Position numbers and translations under genes: made by a program. A stretch of 64,000 bases of DNA from Micromonospora inyonensis (GTDB taxonomy: Bacteria > Actinomycetota > Actinomycetes > Mycobacteriales > Micromonosporaceae), in the NCBI RefSeq assembly GCF_900091415.1, contig NZ_FMHU01000002.1, positions 806,001 through 870,000 on the forward strand. Reading direction: 5' to 3'. This document shows positions 9,675-18,924 of this stretch, in pieces; position 1 is the stretch's first letter, and each line of letters starts with the position of its first letter. A model generated the notes under the pieces. The model saw only the letters and a program-made list of their open reading frames with translations. It had not been told where the DNA came from and did not search any database.

Positions 9675-11149
9675 ATGTCCGACGTGAACCGGCGTGGTCT
9701 GCTGCGCGGTGCGGCCGTGGTGGCCGGCGGCGCGGTCCTCGGTGGTCCGTTCCTCGGGTTCGTGGCCCGTGACGCCGCCGGTGCGGCCGGCCGGCGGCCC
9801 CGCCCCCGTCCGGCTCTCGAACCGGTGGCCGACCTGCGGGACGGCAAGGTGCGGCTCTGGCTGCCCGACGGTTTCCAGTACCGGTCCTTCCACGACACCG
9901 AGTCCCCGGTGACGCTCGACGACGGCACCGTCCTGCCCGGCCGGCACGACGGCATGGGCGCCTTCCCGGGGCCGGGGGGCACCGTGCGGCTGGTCCGCAA
10001 CCACGAGATCAACGGGCCCGTTCCGGCCTTCGGTGACGCCGCCGAGGCGTACGACCCGATGGCCCGGGCGGCACCACCACCGTCGAGGTGACCCGGTTCG
10101 GTGAGGTCCGGCGCTCCTGGACCAGTCTGAACGGCACGATGATGAACTGCTCCGGCGGGCGGATGCCGTGGGGCAGCTGGATCACCTGCGAGGAGACGGT
10201 CAACGGGCCGGACGTCGGCCCGGACTACACCGGCGCGCCGAACGTGTCGCTGACCAAGCGGCACGGGTTCGTCTTCGAGGTGCCCGCCGACGGGCGCGGC
10301 GACCGGCAGCCGGTCACCGCCGCCGGCCGGTTCTGCCACGAGTCGGTGGCGTACGACCCGCGCGGCGGGCACCTCTACCTCACCGAGGACAACTTCGGCT
10401 ACGCCTCCGGCTTCTACCGGTACACCCCGCCGCAGGACCCGATGCGGACCGGCCGGCTCGCCGACGGGGGCCGGTTGCAGATGCTGGCGGTGCGGGGGCG
10501 GCCCAACCGGAACCTGGCCGCCGCGCAGCGGCGGCACGCGACGTACCGGGTGGAGTGGGTCGACGTCGACGACCCGGCGCCGGCGTTCCCGTACACGCCG
10601 GGGCAGCCCGCGCCGACCAGCAACGACACCGCGCTGACCCACGTCGCGCGGCAGGGCTGGGCGCAGGGGGCGGCGTACTTCTCCCGCCTGGAGGGGGCGG
10701 TGTACGACGACGGCGTCGTCTACTTCACCTCCACCCAGGGCGGTGGCGCGGCGGAGACGTCCGTCGGGCCGATCGTCGACGGTTACGGCAACGGGCACGG
10801 CCAGGTGTGGGCGTACGACTGCCGGTCGCAGGTGCTGCGCCTGGTCTACGAGTCGCCCGGCCCGGACGTGCTGGACTTCCCGGACAACGTCACCACCAGC
10901 CCGCGCGGCACGCTGGTGGTCTGCGAGGACAACACGTCGGACAACTTCATCCGCGGGCTGACCCCGCGCGGGGACCTGTTCGACATCGCCCTGAACCGGC
11001 TGACCAGCAGCACCGGTGCGGACCGGTCCAACGACGAGTTCGCCGGGTCGACGTTCAGTCCGGACGGGCACACCCTGTTCGTCAACATCCAGGCAAGCCG
11101 GGGGATGACCTTCGCCATCTGGGGCGACTGGGCCCGGCTCGGGGTCTGA
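9675..11149 (+). pseudogene. PhoX-type (DUF839) Tat-exported phosphatase, frameshifted
   Basis: The first part (9675-10091) starts after AAGGAG with a twin-arginine leader (MSDVNRRGLLRGAAVVAGG) and PhoX-like sequence including RLVRNHEING. It then runs into Arg/Pro-rich sequence and a TGA. The rest of the family continues in another frame to 11149: GSWITCEETVNGPDV, FCHESVAYDP, PDNVTTSPRGTLVVCEDN and a C-terminal WGDWAR. Restoring one G in the GGG run at 10066-10068 gives YDPMARGGTTTVEVTRFGEV and one continuous protein of about 491 residues. PhoX enzymes are calcium/iron-dependent phosphatases of the cell envelope. The gene is either disrupted or the assembly lacks one base. Confidence 0.85.
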
Positions 11150-11153
11150 CGGG

Positions 11154-11197
11154 CCGCACCGGGTGGCCGGCTCTCCTCCGCCGTCCACCCGGTGCGG
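11154..11197. terminator. 13-bp-stem hairpin between convergent PhoX-like and MMPL genes
   Basis: CCGCACCGGGTGG (11154-11166) pairs perfectly with CCACCCGGTGCGG (11185-11197) across an 18-nt loop. It fills the 50-bp gap between two converging genes, so it probably terminates both. Confidence 0.6.
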
Positions 11198-11199
11198 GG

Positions 11200-13326
11200 T
11201 CAGTCCCGGGCGGGCACCGGTGCCCGGTCGGTGGCGGCGTCGGCGGCGGGTTCCCGGCGGATCCGCCCCGGCCACCAGAACCGGTCGCCGAGCAGGAACG
11301 CCAGCGAGGGCACCAGGACCGTGCGGACCAGCAACGTGTCGAGCAGGACACCGACGCAGACGATGACGCCGATCTGGGTGAGCAGGATCAGTGGCAGGAC
11401 GCCGAGGACGGCGAAGACCGCGGCGAGCAGCACCCCGGCGCTGGTGATGACCCCGCCGGTGACCCGCAGCGCGGAGAGCATCCCGTCCCGGGTGCCGGTC
11501 CGCCGGGCGTCCTCCCGGGCCCGGGTGACCAGGAAGATGTTGTAGTCCACCCCGAGGGCCACCAGGAACACGAAGGCGATCAGCAGGACACCGCTGTCCA
11601 GCGCCGGGAACCCGAGCACGTGGTCGAAGAGCAGCCACGCCCCGCCGAGGCTGGCGAAGAACGACGCCACCACGGTCAGCACCAGCAGCAGCGGCGCGAG
11701 CAGCCCGCGGAGCAGGGCCACCAGGACCGCGAGGACCAGCAGCAGGATGATCGGCAGGATGAGCCGCCGGTCCCGGTCGTCGGCCCGGTCGGAGTCGTAC
11801 GTCGCGGCGACCGTGCCGCCGACCACCGCGCCGGAGAACCCCCCGACGCCGTCGACGACCGGGGGCGCGGAACCGGGCACGGCGGCGACCGCGTCCCGTA
11901 GCGCCTCGACGGCGCGGTCGGAGGCGGCCGTGCCGGGTTCGGCGTCGAGCACCACGTCGACCTGGGCGACGGCCTGCCCGGCGTCGCCGGGGCGGGCGGA
12001 GGAGACCCCCGGTACGGCCGCGGCGGCCTCGGTGACCGCCCGCACCGCGCCGGGGGCGGTGAGGACGGCGACCGGTTGGGTGGCACCGGCCGGGAAGGCG
12101 CCGGCGAGGGTCTTCGCCCCGGCGACCGCCTCCGGTTCCACCCGGAACTGCTCGGTCTCGGACAGGCCGGTGCGGATGCCGAGCCCGCCCAGCGCGAGGC
12201 CGGCGAGCAGGAGGGTGGCCAGCGCCGCGACCGGCAGTGGCCGGCGGATGACCGCCTCGCCGAGCCGGCCCCACAGCCGGCCCTCGCGGGCCTCGCCACC
12301 GACACGGGGCACGAACGGCCAGAACAGTCCCCGGCCGAAGATCAGCAGCGCGGCGGGGAGGACGAGCAGCGCGGAGAGCATGGCGAACACCACGCCGGTG
12401 GCGCAGGCCACCGCGAGCGCCCGGTTGGTCTCCTGCTCGGACAGCAGCAGGGTGAGCACCCCGAGCACCACCGTGCCGCCACTGGCCAGGATCGGCTCGG
12501 CGGTACGGCGCAGGGCGGCCCGCATCGCGGCGAACCGGTCGGCCTCGCGACGCAGTTCCTCCCGGTAACGGGCGATGAGCAGCAGGGCGTAGTCGGTGGC
12601 GGCGCCGAAGACCAGCACGCTGGCGATGCCGGTGACCTCGCCGCTCTGGAGGTTGATGCCGACCGCCGGGACGATGGTCTCGATGGCCCGTATGGTGGTC
12701 TGTTCGGTGGCGGCCACGATGGCCAGCGGCACCAGCCACAGGAACGGGCTGCGGTAGGTGATGAGCAGCAGCACCGCCACCACACCGGCGGTGACCGCGA
12801 GGAGGGTGACGTCCGCGCCCTCGAAGACCTGGCTGAGGTCGGTGGCGAAGGCGGGTGCCCCGGTGACCTCGGCCCGCAACGGGTCGGGCAGGCCGGTCAG
12901 GCTGTCGCGCAGGTCGCCGACGCGCGCGGCGACGGCCTCCAGGCCGTCGGTGGTGGACATCGGCACGGCGAGCAGGGCCACCGTGCCGTCCGGGGAGACC
13001 TGCGGTGGGGCCATCCGTCCGCCGACGGCGAAGCGGCCCAGGTCGCCGACGGCCCCGGTGACCCGGTCGCGGTCGGCCCCGGTGAGCGGGCCGCCGTCGG
13101 CGCGGCTGACCACCACGATCGCCGCCTGGACGTCGCGGGACGGCAGTTGGTCCTGGAGGCGTTCGGCCTGGGTGGACTCCCACTCGGCCGACAGGCCGGT
13201 GGCGGAGACGGGGGCGGGATTGTCGGGTCGGGGGAGACCGAAGACGGTTCCGGCGATCACGATCGCGGCCGCCACGGTGAGCCACGCGGCCAGTCGGCTG
13301 CGGGCGACGCGGGTGAAGACGGACAT
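11200..13326 (-). CDS. MMPL/RND family transporter
   Basis: 708 residues in the two-repeat MMPL layout. It has an N-terminal helix, a large extracytoplasmic loop (about 35-170), a helix bundle including ATDYALLLIARYREELRR, a second loop, and a second bundle with GVDYNIFLVTRAREDARR. The paired GxDYxxxL motifs are the proton-relay signature of MMPL proteins. These export lipids, pigments or drugs. It is divergent from a MarR-family gene, and a 31-bp palindrome (13359-13389) lies 32 bp upstream of this start, so MarR repression is likely. Only one ORF is present, not a multi-component efflux operon. The substrate is unknown. Confidence 0.9.
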   Translation of the reverse strand: MSVFTRVARSRLAAWLTVAAAIVIAGTVFGLPRPDNPAPVSATGLSAEWESTQAERLQDQLPSRDVQAAIVVVSRADGGPLTGADRDRVTGAVGDLGRFAVGGRMAPPQVSPDGTVALLAVPMSTTDGLEAVAARVGDLRDSLTGLPDPLRAEVTGAPAFATDLSQVFEGADVTLLAVTAGVVAVLLLITYRSPFLWLVPLAIVAATEQTTIRAIETIVPAVGINLQSGEVTGIASVLVFGAATDYALLLIARYREELRREADRFAAMRAALRRTAEPILASGGTVVLGVLTLLLSEQETNRALAVACATGVVFAMLSALLVLPAALLIFGRGLFWPFVPRVGGEAREGRLWGRLGEAVIRRPLPVAALATLLLAGLALGGLGIRTGLSETEQFRVEPEAVAGAKTLAGAFPAGATQPVAVLTAPGAVRAVTEAAAAVPGVSSARPGDAGQAVAQVDVVLDAEPGTAASDRAVEALRDAVAAVPGSAPPVVDGVGGFSGAVVGGTVAATYDSDRADDRDRRLILPIILLLVLAVLVALLRGLLAPLLLVLTVVASFFASLGGAWLLFDHVLGFPALDSGVLLIAFVFLVALGVDYNIFLVTRAREDARRTGTRDGMLSALRVTGGVITSAGVLLAAVFAVLGVLPLILLTQIGVIVCVGVLLDTLLVRTVLVPSLAFLLGDRFWWPGRIRREPAADAATDRAPVPARD

Positions 13327-13358
13327 CGGGCTGCCTCACGGTCTCTTAACGGGTAAAT

Positions 13359-13389
13359 TCTCAGCCACCAAGTATCTTGATGGCCGAGA
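13359..13389. promoter_or_regulatory. Operator-like palindrome between MMPL exporter and MarR genes
   Basis: TCTCAGCCACCAAG (13359-13372), a TAT spacer, then CTTGATGGCCGAGA (13376-13389). The 14-bp arms match at 12 of 14 positions. It sits in the divergent MMPL/MarR intergenic region, the usual place for a MarR dimer to repress both promoters. Binding is inferred, not shown. Confidence 0.6.
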
Positions 13390-13448
13390 TTAACGACTGC
13401 TGAGTTATGCTGCAACCGGGACAACGACACGGGGAGAAGCGACGCAAC

Positions 13449-13979
13449 GTGGCAGGGCACGGGATGTACCGGCGGCGCGACACCCCACGCGAGCACCTGG
13501 TCGCCGAGATCACCAACGACCTCCGGCGGTACGCGGTGGACGCCCAGCACGTCGCCCACGCCTTCGCCGGCCTGCACGGGCTCGGCGGCACCGACCTCCA
13601 GGCGCTGATCGCGGTGATGGACGCCGAACTGCGCGGCGACCCGATCACCCCCGGTCGCCTCGGCGAGCAGCTCGACCTCTCCTCCGGCTCGGTCACCGCC
13701 CTGGTCGACCGCCTGGAACGGGCCGGGCACCTCCGCCGCGACCGGGACACCACCGACCGGCGCAAGATCCTGCTGCACTACGCCGAGCAGGGCGCCGCCG
13801 TCGCGATGGAGTTCTTCCGGCCGCTCGGCGCGCGCACCGACGCGGTGATGGCCGGGTTCACCGACGACGAGCTGGAGATCGTGCACCGGTTCATGGTGGG
13901 GATCAGCGCCTCGCTACGGCAGCACCGCGACGACGTCCGCGCCGCCCGCGGCGAACCGGCCCGACGCCGGGCGGAGTAG
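13449..13979 (+). CDS. MarR family winged-helix transcriptional regulator
   Basis: About 176 residues. The MarR core includes ITPGRLGEQLDLSSGSVTALVDRLERAGHLRRDRDTTDRR, read as recognition helix plus wing (quoted in pieces: LSSGSVTALVDRLERAG, then HLRRDRDTTDRRK). The last part is helical and likely forms the dimer interface. Its location divergent from an MMPL exporter, with a palindrome in between, suggests it represses the exporter and itself. The GTG at 13449 is preferred because GGGGAGAAG lies upstream; ATG 13407 would start close to the palindrome and has no ribosome site; ATG 13464 is also possible. The stop abuts the start of the following hydrolase gene. Confidence 0.88.
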   Translation: MAGHGMYRRRDTPREHLVAEITNDLRRYAVDAQHVAHAFAGLHGLGGTDLQALIAVMDAELRGDPITPGRLGEQLDLSSGSVTALVDRLERAGHLRRDRDTTDRRKILLHYAEQGAAVAMEFFRPLGARTDAVMAGFTDDELEIVHRFMVGISASLRQHRDDVRAARGEPARRRAE

Positions 13980-15602
13980 ATGCTCACCCGGCTCGCCTCC
14001 GGCCTGCTGCGACTGCCCCCGGCCCGCGCCCGGGTCACCCTGAGGCGGGACATCGCGGTGCGCGTCCGCGACGGGGTGACCCTGCGCACCGACCACTACG
14101 CGCCCGACCCACCCGACGCCCCCACCGTGCTGATCCGCACCCCGTACGGGCGGGGCGGGCCGATGCGGCTGCTCGGCCGGCTCGTCGCCGCCCACGGCTA
14201 CCATGTGGTCGTCCAGTCCTGCCGCGGCACCTACGGCTCCGGCGGCGCCTTCGAGCCCCTCGTGCACGAGCGCGCCGACGGCCTCGACACCCTCGACTGG
14301 CTACGCCGGCAACCCTGGTACACCGGCGCGTTCGGCATGTTCGGCGCCAGCTACCAGGGCTTCGTGCAGTGGGCGCTGGCCGCCGAGGCCGGCGACGAGC
14401 TGCGCGCCATGGTCGCGGTGGTGACCGCCTCCACCACCCGCGACTCCACGTACGCGGGGGAGTCGTTCTCGCTGGACACCGTACTGACCTGGGCGGAACT
14501 GCTCCAGGCCCAGACCGTGCCCTGGCTGGCCCGGCAGTGGGAACTGAAACGCGGTCAGCCCCGCCTCGCCGCCGCCCTCGCCCACCTGCCGCTGGCCGAG
14601 GCGGACCGGATCGCCACCGGGGTCACCGTCCCGTTCTTCCAGGAGTGGCTGCGCCACCACACGCCCGACGCGGCGTACTGGCGGGACCGGGTCTTCGACA
14701 GCCGGCTCGCCGAGGTGCGCGCCCCGGTGCTGATGGTCAGCGGGTGGCACGACATCTTCCTCCCCGCCCAGCTCGCCGACCACGCCGTCCTGCGCGCCGC
14801 CGGCACCCCGTGCCGGCTGACCGTCGGCCCGTGGACGCACGGCAGCCCCGGGCTGCTGCTCGCCGCGCTGCGGGAAGGGCTGGACTGGCTCGACACCCAC
14901 CTCGCCGGTCGTCGCCCTGTCGCCGACACCGCCGGGGTCCGCGTGCACGTCGGCGGGGACGGCGGCGGTTGGCGGGTCCTGCCGGACTGGCCGCCGCCGG
15001 GTGAACGGAGCAGCTGGCACCTGCACCCCGGCGCGGCGCTGCGACCGGAACCGTCGACGGAGTCGCCCCCCGACCGGTTCCGCTACGATCCGGCGGACCC
15101 GACCCCGTCCCTGGGCGGGCCGCTGCTGGTCGCGCAGCGGGCCGGACCGGTGGACAACCGTCCGGTCGAAGCCCGTCCCGACGTGGTCACCTTCACCAGC
15201 GCCCCGCTGGCCGCGCCGCTGGAGGTCGTCGGCCCGGTGCACGCCGACGTGTACGTCCGCAGCGAACTGGCGTACCTGGACGTCTTCGTCCGCCTCTGCG
15301 ACGTGGACCCGCGCGGCCGGTCGTGGAACGTCTGCGACGGGCTGGTGCGGCTCTGGCCGGGACGCTTCCCGACCGACGACACCGGCGCGGTCCGGGTGCC
15401 GGTGCCGCTCTGGCCCGTGGCGCACCGCTTCGCACCCGGCCACCGGCTACGGGTGCAGGTCACCGGCGGCGCCCACCCCCGGTACGCCCGCAACCCCGGC
15501 ACCGGCGAACCGCTCGGTACGGCGGTCACCCTGCGGGCCGGCTGGCGGGAGGTGCTGCACGACCCGGCGCACCCGTCGGCGGTGCACCTGCCGGTGCCGT
15601 GA
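13980..15602 (+). CDS. CocE/NonD family alpha/beta hydrolase (X-Pro dipeptidyl-peptidase-like)
   Basis: 540 residues. The N-terminal half is an alpha/beta hydrolase: RTPYGRGG, QSCRGTYGSGG (oxyanion region) and the nucleophile elbow GMFGASYQGFVQW, with Ser in GASYQG. VLMVSGWHDIFLPAQ holds the acid Asp, and the His is in VGPWTHGS. The C-terminal ~230 residues are a jelly-roll domain typical of CocE (PEPX_C). Family members hydrolyse esters or N-acyl/peptide bonds; the substrate here is unknown. No signal peptide is obvious. The start codon follows the marR stop immediately, so the two genes are probably co-transcribed and the hydrolase may belong to the MarR-controlled response. Confidence 0.88.
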   Translation: MLTRLASGLLRLPPARARVTLRRDIAVRVRDGVTLRTDHYAPDPPDAPTVLIRTPYGRGGPMRLLGRLVAAHGYHVVVQSCRGTYGSGGAFEPLVHERADGLDTLDWLRRQPWYTGAFGMFGASYQGFVQWALAAEAGDELRAMVAVVTASTTRDSTYAGESFSLDTVLTWAELLQAQTVPWLARQWELKRGQPRLAAALAHLPLAEADRIATGVTVPFFQEWLRHHTPDAAYWRDRVFDSRLAEVRAPVLMVSGWHDIFLPAQLADHAVLRAAGTPCRLTVGPWTHGSPGLLLAALREGLDWLDTHLAGRRPVADTAGVRVHVGGDGGGWRVLPDWPPPGERSSWHLHPGAALRPEPSTESPPDRFRYDPADPTPSLGGPLLVAQRAGPVDNRPVEARPDVVTFTSAPLAAPLEVVGPVHADVYVRSELAYLDVFVRLCDVDPRGRSWNVCDGLVRLWPGRFPTDDTGAVRVPVPLWPVAHRFAPGHRLRVQVTGGAHPRYARNPGTGEPLGTAVTLRAGWREVLHDPAHPSAVHLPVP

Positions 15603-15609
15603 CGCACGC

Positions 15610-15641
15610 GGTGGCGGCGCCCCCGAAGGTGCGCCGCCACC
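15610..15641. terminator. Bidirectional hairpin between hydrolase and cold-shock genes
   Basis: A perfect 11-bp stem, GGTGGCGGCGC (15610-15620) with GCGCCGCCACC (15631-15641), and a 10-nt loop. It lies between two convergent genes that end at 15602 and 15650. There is no T-tract. Confidence 0.65.
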
Positions 15642-15649
15642 GGCACGGT

Positions 15650-15853
15650 CTACAGCGGGCGGACGTTGTCCGCCTGCGGACCCTTCTGACCCTGGGTCAC
15701 CTCGAACTCGACCTTCTGTCCCTCGTTCAACTCCCGGTAGCCACTCGTCGCGATCGCCGAGTAGTGGACGAAGACGTCCGGCCCTCCGCCATCCTGCTCG
15801 ATGAAGCCGAAGCCCTTTTCAGAGTTGAACCACTTGACCGTGCCGGTTGCCAT
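15650..15853 (-). CDS. cspA: Cold-shock domain protein (CspA family)
   Basis: 67 residues, the standard CSD length. RNP1 is KGFGFIEQ and RNP2 is VFVHYSAI, after the hallmark start [14 protein letters not shown]. These proteins bind single-stranded RNA and DNA and act as RNA chaperones. The start is ATG 15853, with AGGGAGAG just upstream; an open frame extends further up but carries no conserved sequence. The region before it (15854-15953) is shared with the divergent methyltransferase gene. Confidence 0.95.
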   Translation of the reverse strand: MATGTVKWFNSEKGFGFIEQDGGGPDVFVHYSAIATSGYRELNEGQKVEFEVTQGQKGPQADNVRPL

Positions 15854-15940
15854 GCATCTCTCCCTGTTGCCATGGGTGACCACCGGCGTCTGGCCGATGA
15901 TCGCCCTGTACCTCCCCGACAGTAGCCTCCCGCGCCCCCG

Positions 15941-15946
15941 TACGCT
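15941..15946 (+). promoter_or_regulatory. -10 element (TACGCT) of methyltransferase gene
   Basis: TACGCT is followed by exactly 7 nt and then GTG 15954, the leaderless arrangement seen repeatedly in this window. Confidence 0.5.
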
Positions 15947-15953
15947 GGCCGAA

Positions 15954-16709
15954 GTGCCGGGTCGATTCGTGAAACCGCCCCGTCGCCGGGTCGATGACGG
16001 CATGCTTGCCCGAATGGACGGCGCGACGCGGGACGCCGCCGCCGCGTTGCGGCGGGAAATCCACGCACCCGGACACGGCCCTGACCGGCTGCGACTGGCA
16101 CCGACCCCCCTGGTGCCCGAGGTGCGGCTGCACGTCGCCGAGGACGCCATCCTCTGGTGGGCCCGGATGGAGGCCGCGGCCGGACACCGGCTGCCCGCCC
16201 CGTACTGGGCCTCGGCCTGGGCCGGTGGCCAGGCGTTGGCCCGCTACCTGCTGGACCATCCCCGGGTCGCCGCCGGACGCCGGGTGCTCGACCTCGCCAC
16301 CGGCTCCGGGCTGGTGGCCATCGCCGCCGCCCTGACCGGGGCGGCGCAGGTGCGGGCCAGCGACATCGACCCGTACGCCGTGGCCGCCGTGGGTTTCAAC
16401 GCCCACGCCAACCGGGTCGCCGTCGACGCCAGCGCCACCGACCTGCTCGACACCGACGGCGGTGACGTCGACCTGCTGCTGGCCGGGGACGTCTTCTACG
16501 ACCGGCCGATGACCGACCGGGTGCTGCCCTTCCTGGAGCGGGTCGCCGCTCGGGGCGTGGACGTGCTGGTCGGCGACCCCGGCCGGGGCTACCTGCCGGA
16601 GGAACGGCTGGAGGCGCTCGCCGTCTACCGGGTCCCGAGCACCGAGGTCGCCGTCGAGGCGCCGGTGCGCCGGGTGCGGATCATGCGCCCGCGCCGCCGT
16701 CCCGGGTGA
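15954..16709 (+). CDS. Class I SAM-dependent methyltransferase (ETFB/PrmA-like)
   Basis: 251 residues. Motif I is [20 protein letters not shown], with the acidic motif II residue in [11 protein letters not shown] and motif IV as [14 protein letters not shown]. The region ahead of motif I ([21 protein letters not shown]) is typical of the METTL/ETFB-KMT and nicotinamide N-methyltransferase-like group, which methylate proteins or small molecules. The start is GTG 15954, placed 7 nt after a TACGCT box; reading further upstream would overlap the divergent cold-shock gene. Target unknown. Confidence 0.75.
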   Translation: MPGRFVKPPRRRVDDGMLARMDGATRDAAAALRREIHAPGHGPDRLRLAPTPLVPEVRLHVAEDAILWWARMEAAAGHRLPAPYWASAWAGGQALARYLLDHPRVAAGRRVLDLATGSGLVAIAAALTGAAQVRASDIDPYAVAAVGFNAHANRVAVDASATDLLDTDGGDVDLLLAGDVFYDRPMTDRVLPFLERVAARGVDVLVGDPGRGYLPEERLEALAVYRVPSTEVAVEAPVRRVRIMRPRRRPG

Positions 16710-16786
16710 CACCCGAGCCCCGGTCCGGGTCGTTCTCAGGGAAAAGCCGGGGCCAAAGCCCCATGTGTACGGTGGTGACCCCGGCA

Positions 16787-16792
16787 TAGCCT
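16787..16792 (+). promoter_or_regulatory. -10 element (TAGCCT) of second DedA gene
   Basis: TAGCCT, then 7 nt, then GTG 16800: predicted leaderless transcript. Confidence 0.5.
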
Positions 16793-16799
16793 CATCCGC

Positions 16800-17420
16800 G
16801 TGACGGATCGGCTGGCCCAGATCGGAGAGCTCCCCACCGTGCTGCTGATGGGGGTGCTCGGGGTGGTCATGCTCTTCGACGCAATCCCGCTGCTCGGTGT
16901 GCTCGTCCCGGGCGACGTGGCGGTGCTGGCGGCGGTCGGGGTGGGGCAGCCCGCCGCGACGTTCGCCTCGTTCACTGCGGTCGTCGGGGGTTGCCTGGCC
17001 GGCTGGTCCGCGAGCTACCTGGTCGGTCGCCACTACGGGGGACGGCTGCGGGCCAGCCGGATCGGGGACTGGATCGGAGAGGACCGCTGGGCGGCCGCCG
17101 AGGGGATCCTGCACCGGGGCGGCGGCCGGATGGTGCTGGTCGCGCCCTTCCTTCCGGTGTTCAACGCGCTGCTGCCGCTCGCGGCGGGCGGCCTGCGGAT
17201 GCCGTACCGCCGTTTCGTGGCCTGTGCCGCCTCCGGGGCGGTGCTCTGGGCGGGCCTCTACGTCGTGCTCGGCTCGCTGGCCCGGTCGCTGGGTGGCCTG
17301 CTGCCGGGGGATTCCGCAGCCTGGGGCACCCTGGGGTTCGGCATGATCTTCGGCACGGTGGTGCTCCTGGCCAGCCGTCGCCGGCTGCGCGGCGCGGCCG
17401 TCGCCGCCAACGCCTCGTAG
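16800..17420 (+). CDS. DedA family membrane protein
   Basis: 206 residues. The reentrant loop LLGVLVPGDVAVLAAVGVG and the segment FLPVFNALLPLAAGGLRMPYRRFVACAASG correspond to the conserved DedA core, with about five membrane segments. DedA proteins support membrane homeostasis and some flip undecaprenyl phosphate or phospholipids. It differs from the protein at 7.4 kb in having no PAP2 extension. The usual Arg in the FARxxP motif is not preserved as such (VAPFLPVFNALLP), so activity may differ. A GC-rich hairpin (17470-17489) lies downstream. Confidence 0.85.
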   Translation: MTDRLAQIGELPTVLLMGVLGVVMLFDAIPLLGVLVPGDVAVLAAVGVGQPAATFASFTAVVGGCLAGWSASYLVGRHYGGRLRASRIGDWIGEDRWAAAEGILHRGGGRMVLVAPFLPVFNALLPLAAGGLRMPYRRFVACAASGAVLWAGLYVVLGSLARSLGGLLPGDSAAWGTLGFGMIFGTVVLLASRRRLRGAAVAANAS

Positions 17421-17592
17421 CGACGAGACGACGGGACGGCGCGACCGCGCCGGCCGGGGCCGCACCGGACCGGGTGGCCGGTCACCCGGGGTGGTCCGGC
17501 GGCGTGGCCGCGAGGGTCACCGGCTCCGCACCCACGGCCACGCACCCGCCCGGCCCCCCTCGTCAGCGGCACCATCCGGAACGCGCCGTCCG
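17421..17592. other. Gene-free stretch between DedA and TROVE remnant
   Basis: CCGGGTG (17470-17476) and CACCCGG (17483-17489) form a short hairpin that may end the DedA message. On the minus strand, the frame that continues the TROVE family C-terminus (FGGLTDGAFRMVPL) runs into this region from about 17608 before losing resemblance. Nothing else is seen. Confidence 0.4.
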
Positions 17593-18924
17593 TCAACCCC
17601 CCGAACACGTGCCGGTTGCCACGCCGGACGGGGCGTGACCCCGTCGGTAGCCGGCCAGGTTCCAGGTGTACAACGGCACGGTGGCTGGCACCGACCGGGT
17701 CACCTCGTCGCCGCCGACACCGGCCTGCTCGTCGGTCAGCACGACCACCCGGTCGTGCCGGCCGACGTGCTTGCGCAGCGCCGCGGCGGTCGCCGTGCCA
17801 CCGCCGAGGAACCAGCCGCCCGCCTGCCAGCGTTCGATCGACCGCAGCAGCGACTCGCCCGTCCGGAGCGGAAACACCTTCGTGTACGCGCGCTCCGGGT
17901 CACCCCAGCTCCGGGCCGTCGAGGAGAAGGACACCACGTCCGCGCGGGCACACCGCTGGGCGAGGGCGACCCCGAAGACGACGGCGGCGTCCCAGCGCCG
18001 GACGGTGCCGTCCTTCGAGAACGTGTCGGTCATGCTGCCCGACGTGTCGACCATGACCAGCGTCCGACCGGGAAGGGACGGGACGTTGGCCAGGGCATGG
18101 GTGAGCGCCCGGTCCAGCGGGTGGGACCACCGCAGCGACGGGGCGGCCCGGTACGCGGACAGGAACCGCATCGGCATCTGCCGGGACCGCGCCACCTCGG
18201 CCGGGTCGGCCAGCCGGGCGGCCACGGTCGCGGCCACCTCGTCGGAGACGCCCGCCTGGTCGAAGTTCCGCAGGTTCCGCAGGAGCGCCATGTAGCCCAT
18301 GGACGGGACGAGCGCCTCCCACAGCTTCGCCCGGTCGACCCGGTCACCGGCCAGGGACAGGGCGTCCTCCCACGTCATGCCCGCCTCGCGGAGCCGGTCG
18401 GCGTCGAGCAGCACCGTCGGGTCGGCGACGGCGGCGGAGCGCAGTGCGACGTTGCGGTGGAGCACCGGCAGCGAGTCCGGGATCGGCTTGTCGCGGTGGT
18501 GCCGGCGGTCCAGGGCGTGCGCGAAGAGGTCACCCCGCCACGTGGTGTCCGCGCTCGGGTGCACGAGGTCGACGACGTCACCGAACCGGAAGCCCTTGCT
18601 GGCGGTGTCGTACTTGAGCAGGGACCGCTCGGTGTACAGGCGGAGCAGGGAATCGGCCACGCCCCGCTTGACCGGCTTGGGCACGGCGCGGCCGTGGCGG
18701 GACGTCCAGTAGGCGAGTGCCTCACCCGGCTCGTCCGCCCGCTGTAGCACGTCGGCGACGATACGGCGGGAACCGGGAATCCCGGCCGACACCATGGCCT
18801 TGGCGGCCTCCAACGCGCCGACGAGAGCCGCGCTGCGCAGGTTCGCGTCGCCGCGCAGCCAGCGCAGGAACTCGCCGGTCCACTCCGGATCGTCGACGGC
18901 CACCGCCAAGCTATCACCCGGCAT
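17593..18924 (-). CDS. TROVE/Ro60-like RNA-binding protein with vWA domain, truncated at both ends
   Basis: 443 residues. The visible part starts inside the TROVE HEAT-repeat ring (DDPEWTGEFLRWLRGDANLR). It continues through SRHGRAVPKPVKRGVAD and the vWA domain with MIDAS motif VMVDTSGSMTD, Thr in GGGTATAAALR and Asp in VLTDEQ. Ro60/Rsr proteins bind Y RNAs and misfolded RNAs in RNA quality control. From memory of actinobacterial homologues, about 75 N-terminal residues are missing. At the C-terminus, one lost G near 17619-17620 moves the family tail FGGLTDGAFRMVPL into another frame. The gene is therefore probably decaying. No partner gene is adjacent. Confidence 0.75.
   Translation of the reverse strand: MPGDSLAVAVDDPEWTGEFLRWLRGDANLRSAALVGALEAAKAMVSAGIPGSRRIVADVLQRADEPGEALAYWTSRHGRAVPKPVKRGVADSLLRLYTERSLLKYDTASKGFRFGDVVDLVHPSADTTWRGDLFAHALDRRHHRDKPIPDSLPVLHRNVALRSAAVADPTVLLDADRLREAGMTWEDALSLAGDRVDRAKLWEALVPSMGYMALLRNLRNFDQAGVSDEVAATVAARLADPAEVARSRQMPMRFLSAYRAAPSLRWSHPLDRALTHALANVPSLPGRTLVMVDTSGSMTDTFSKDGTVRRWDAAVVFGVALAQRCARADVVSFSSTARSWGDPERAYTKVFPLRTGESLLRSIERWQAGGWFLGGGTATAAALRKHVGRHDRVVVLTDEQAGVGGDEVTRSVPATVPLYTWNLAGYRRGHAPSGVATGTCSGG

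Noticed and set aside
9545..13339. 1264-codon minus-strand open frame
   Set aside because: Shadow frame: it contains no coherent domain and overlaps the MMPL and PhoX-like genes.
17593..18924. TROVE gene called as a fully functional full-length Rsr
   Set aside because: Missing N-terminal part and frameshifted tail compared with the family as remembered.
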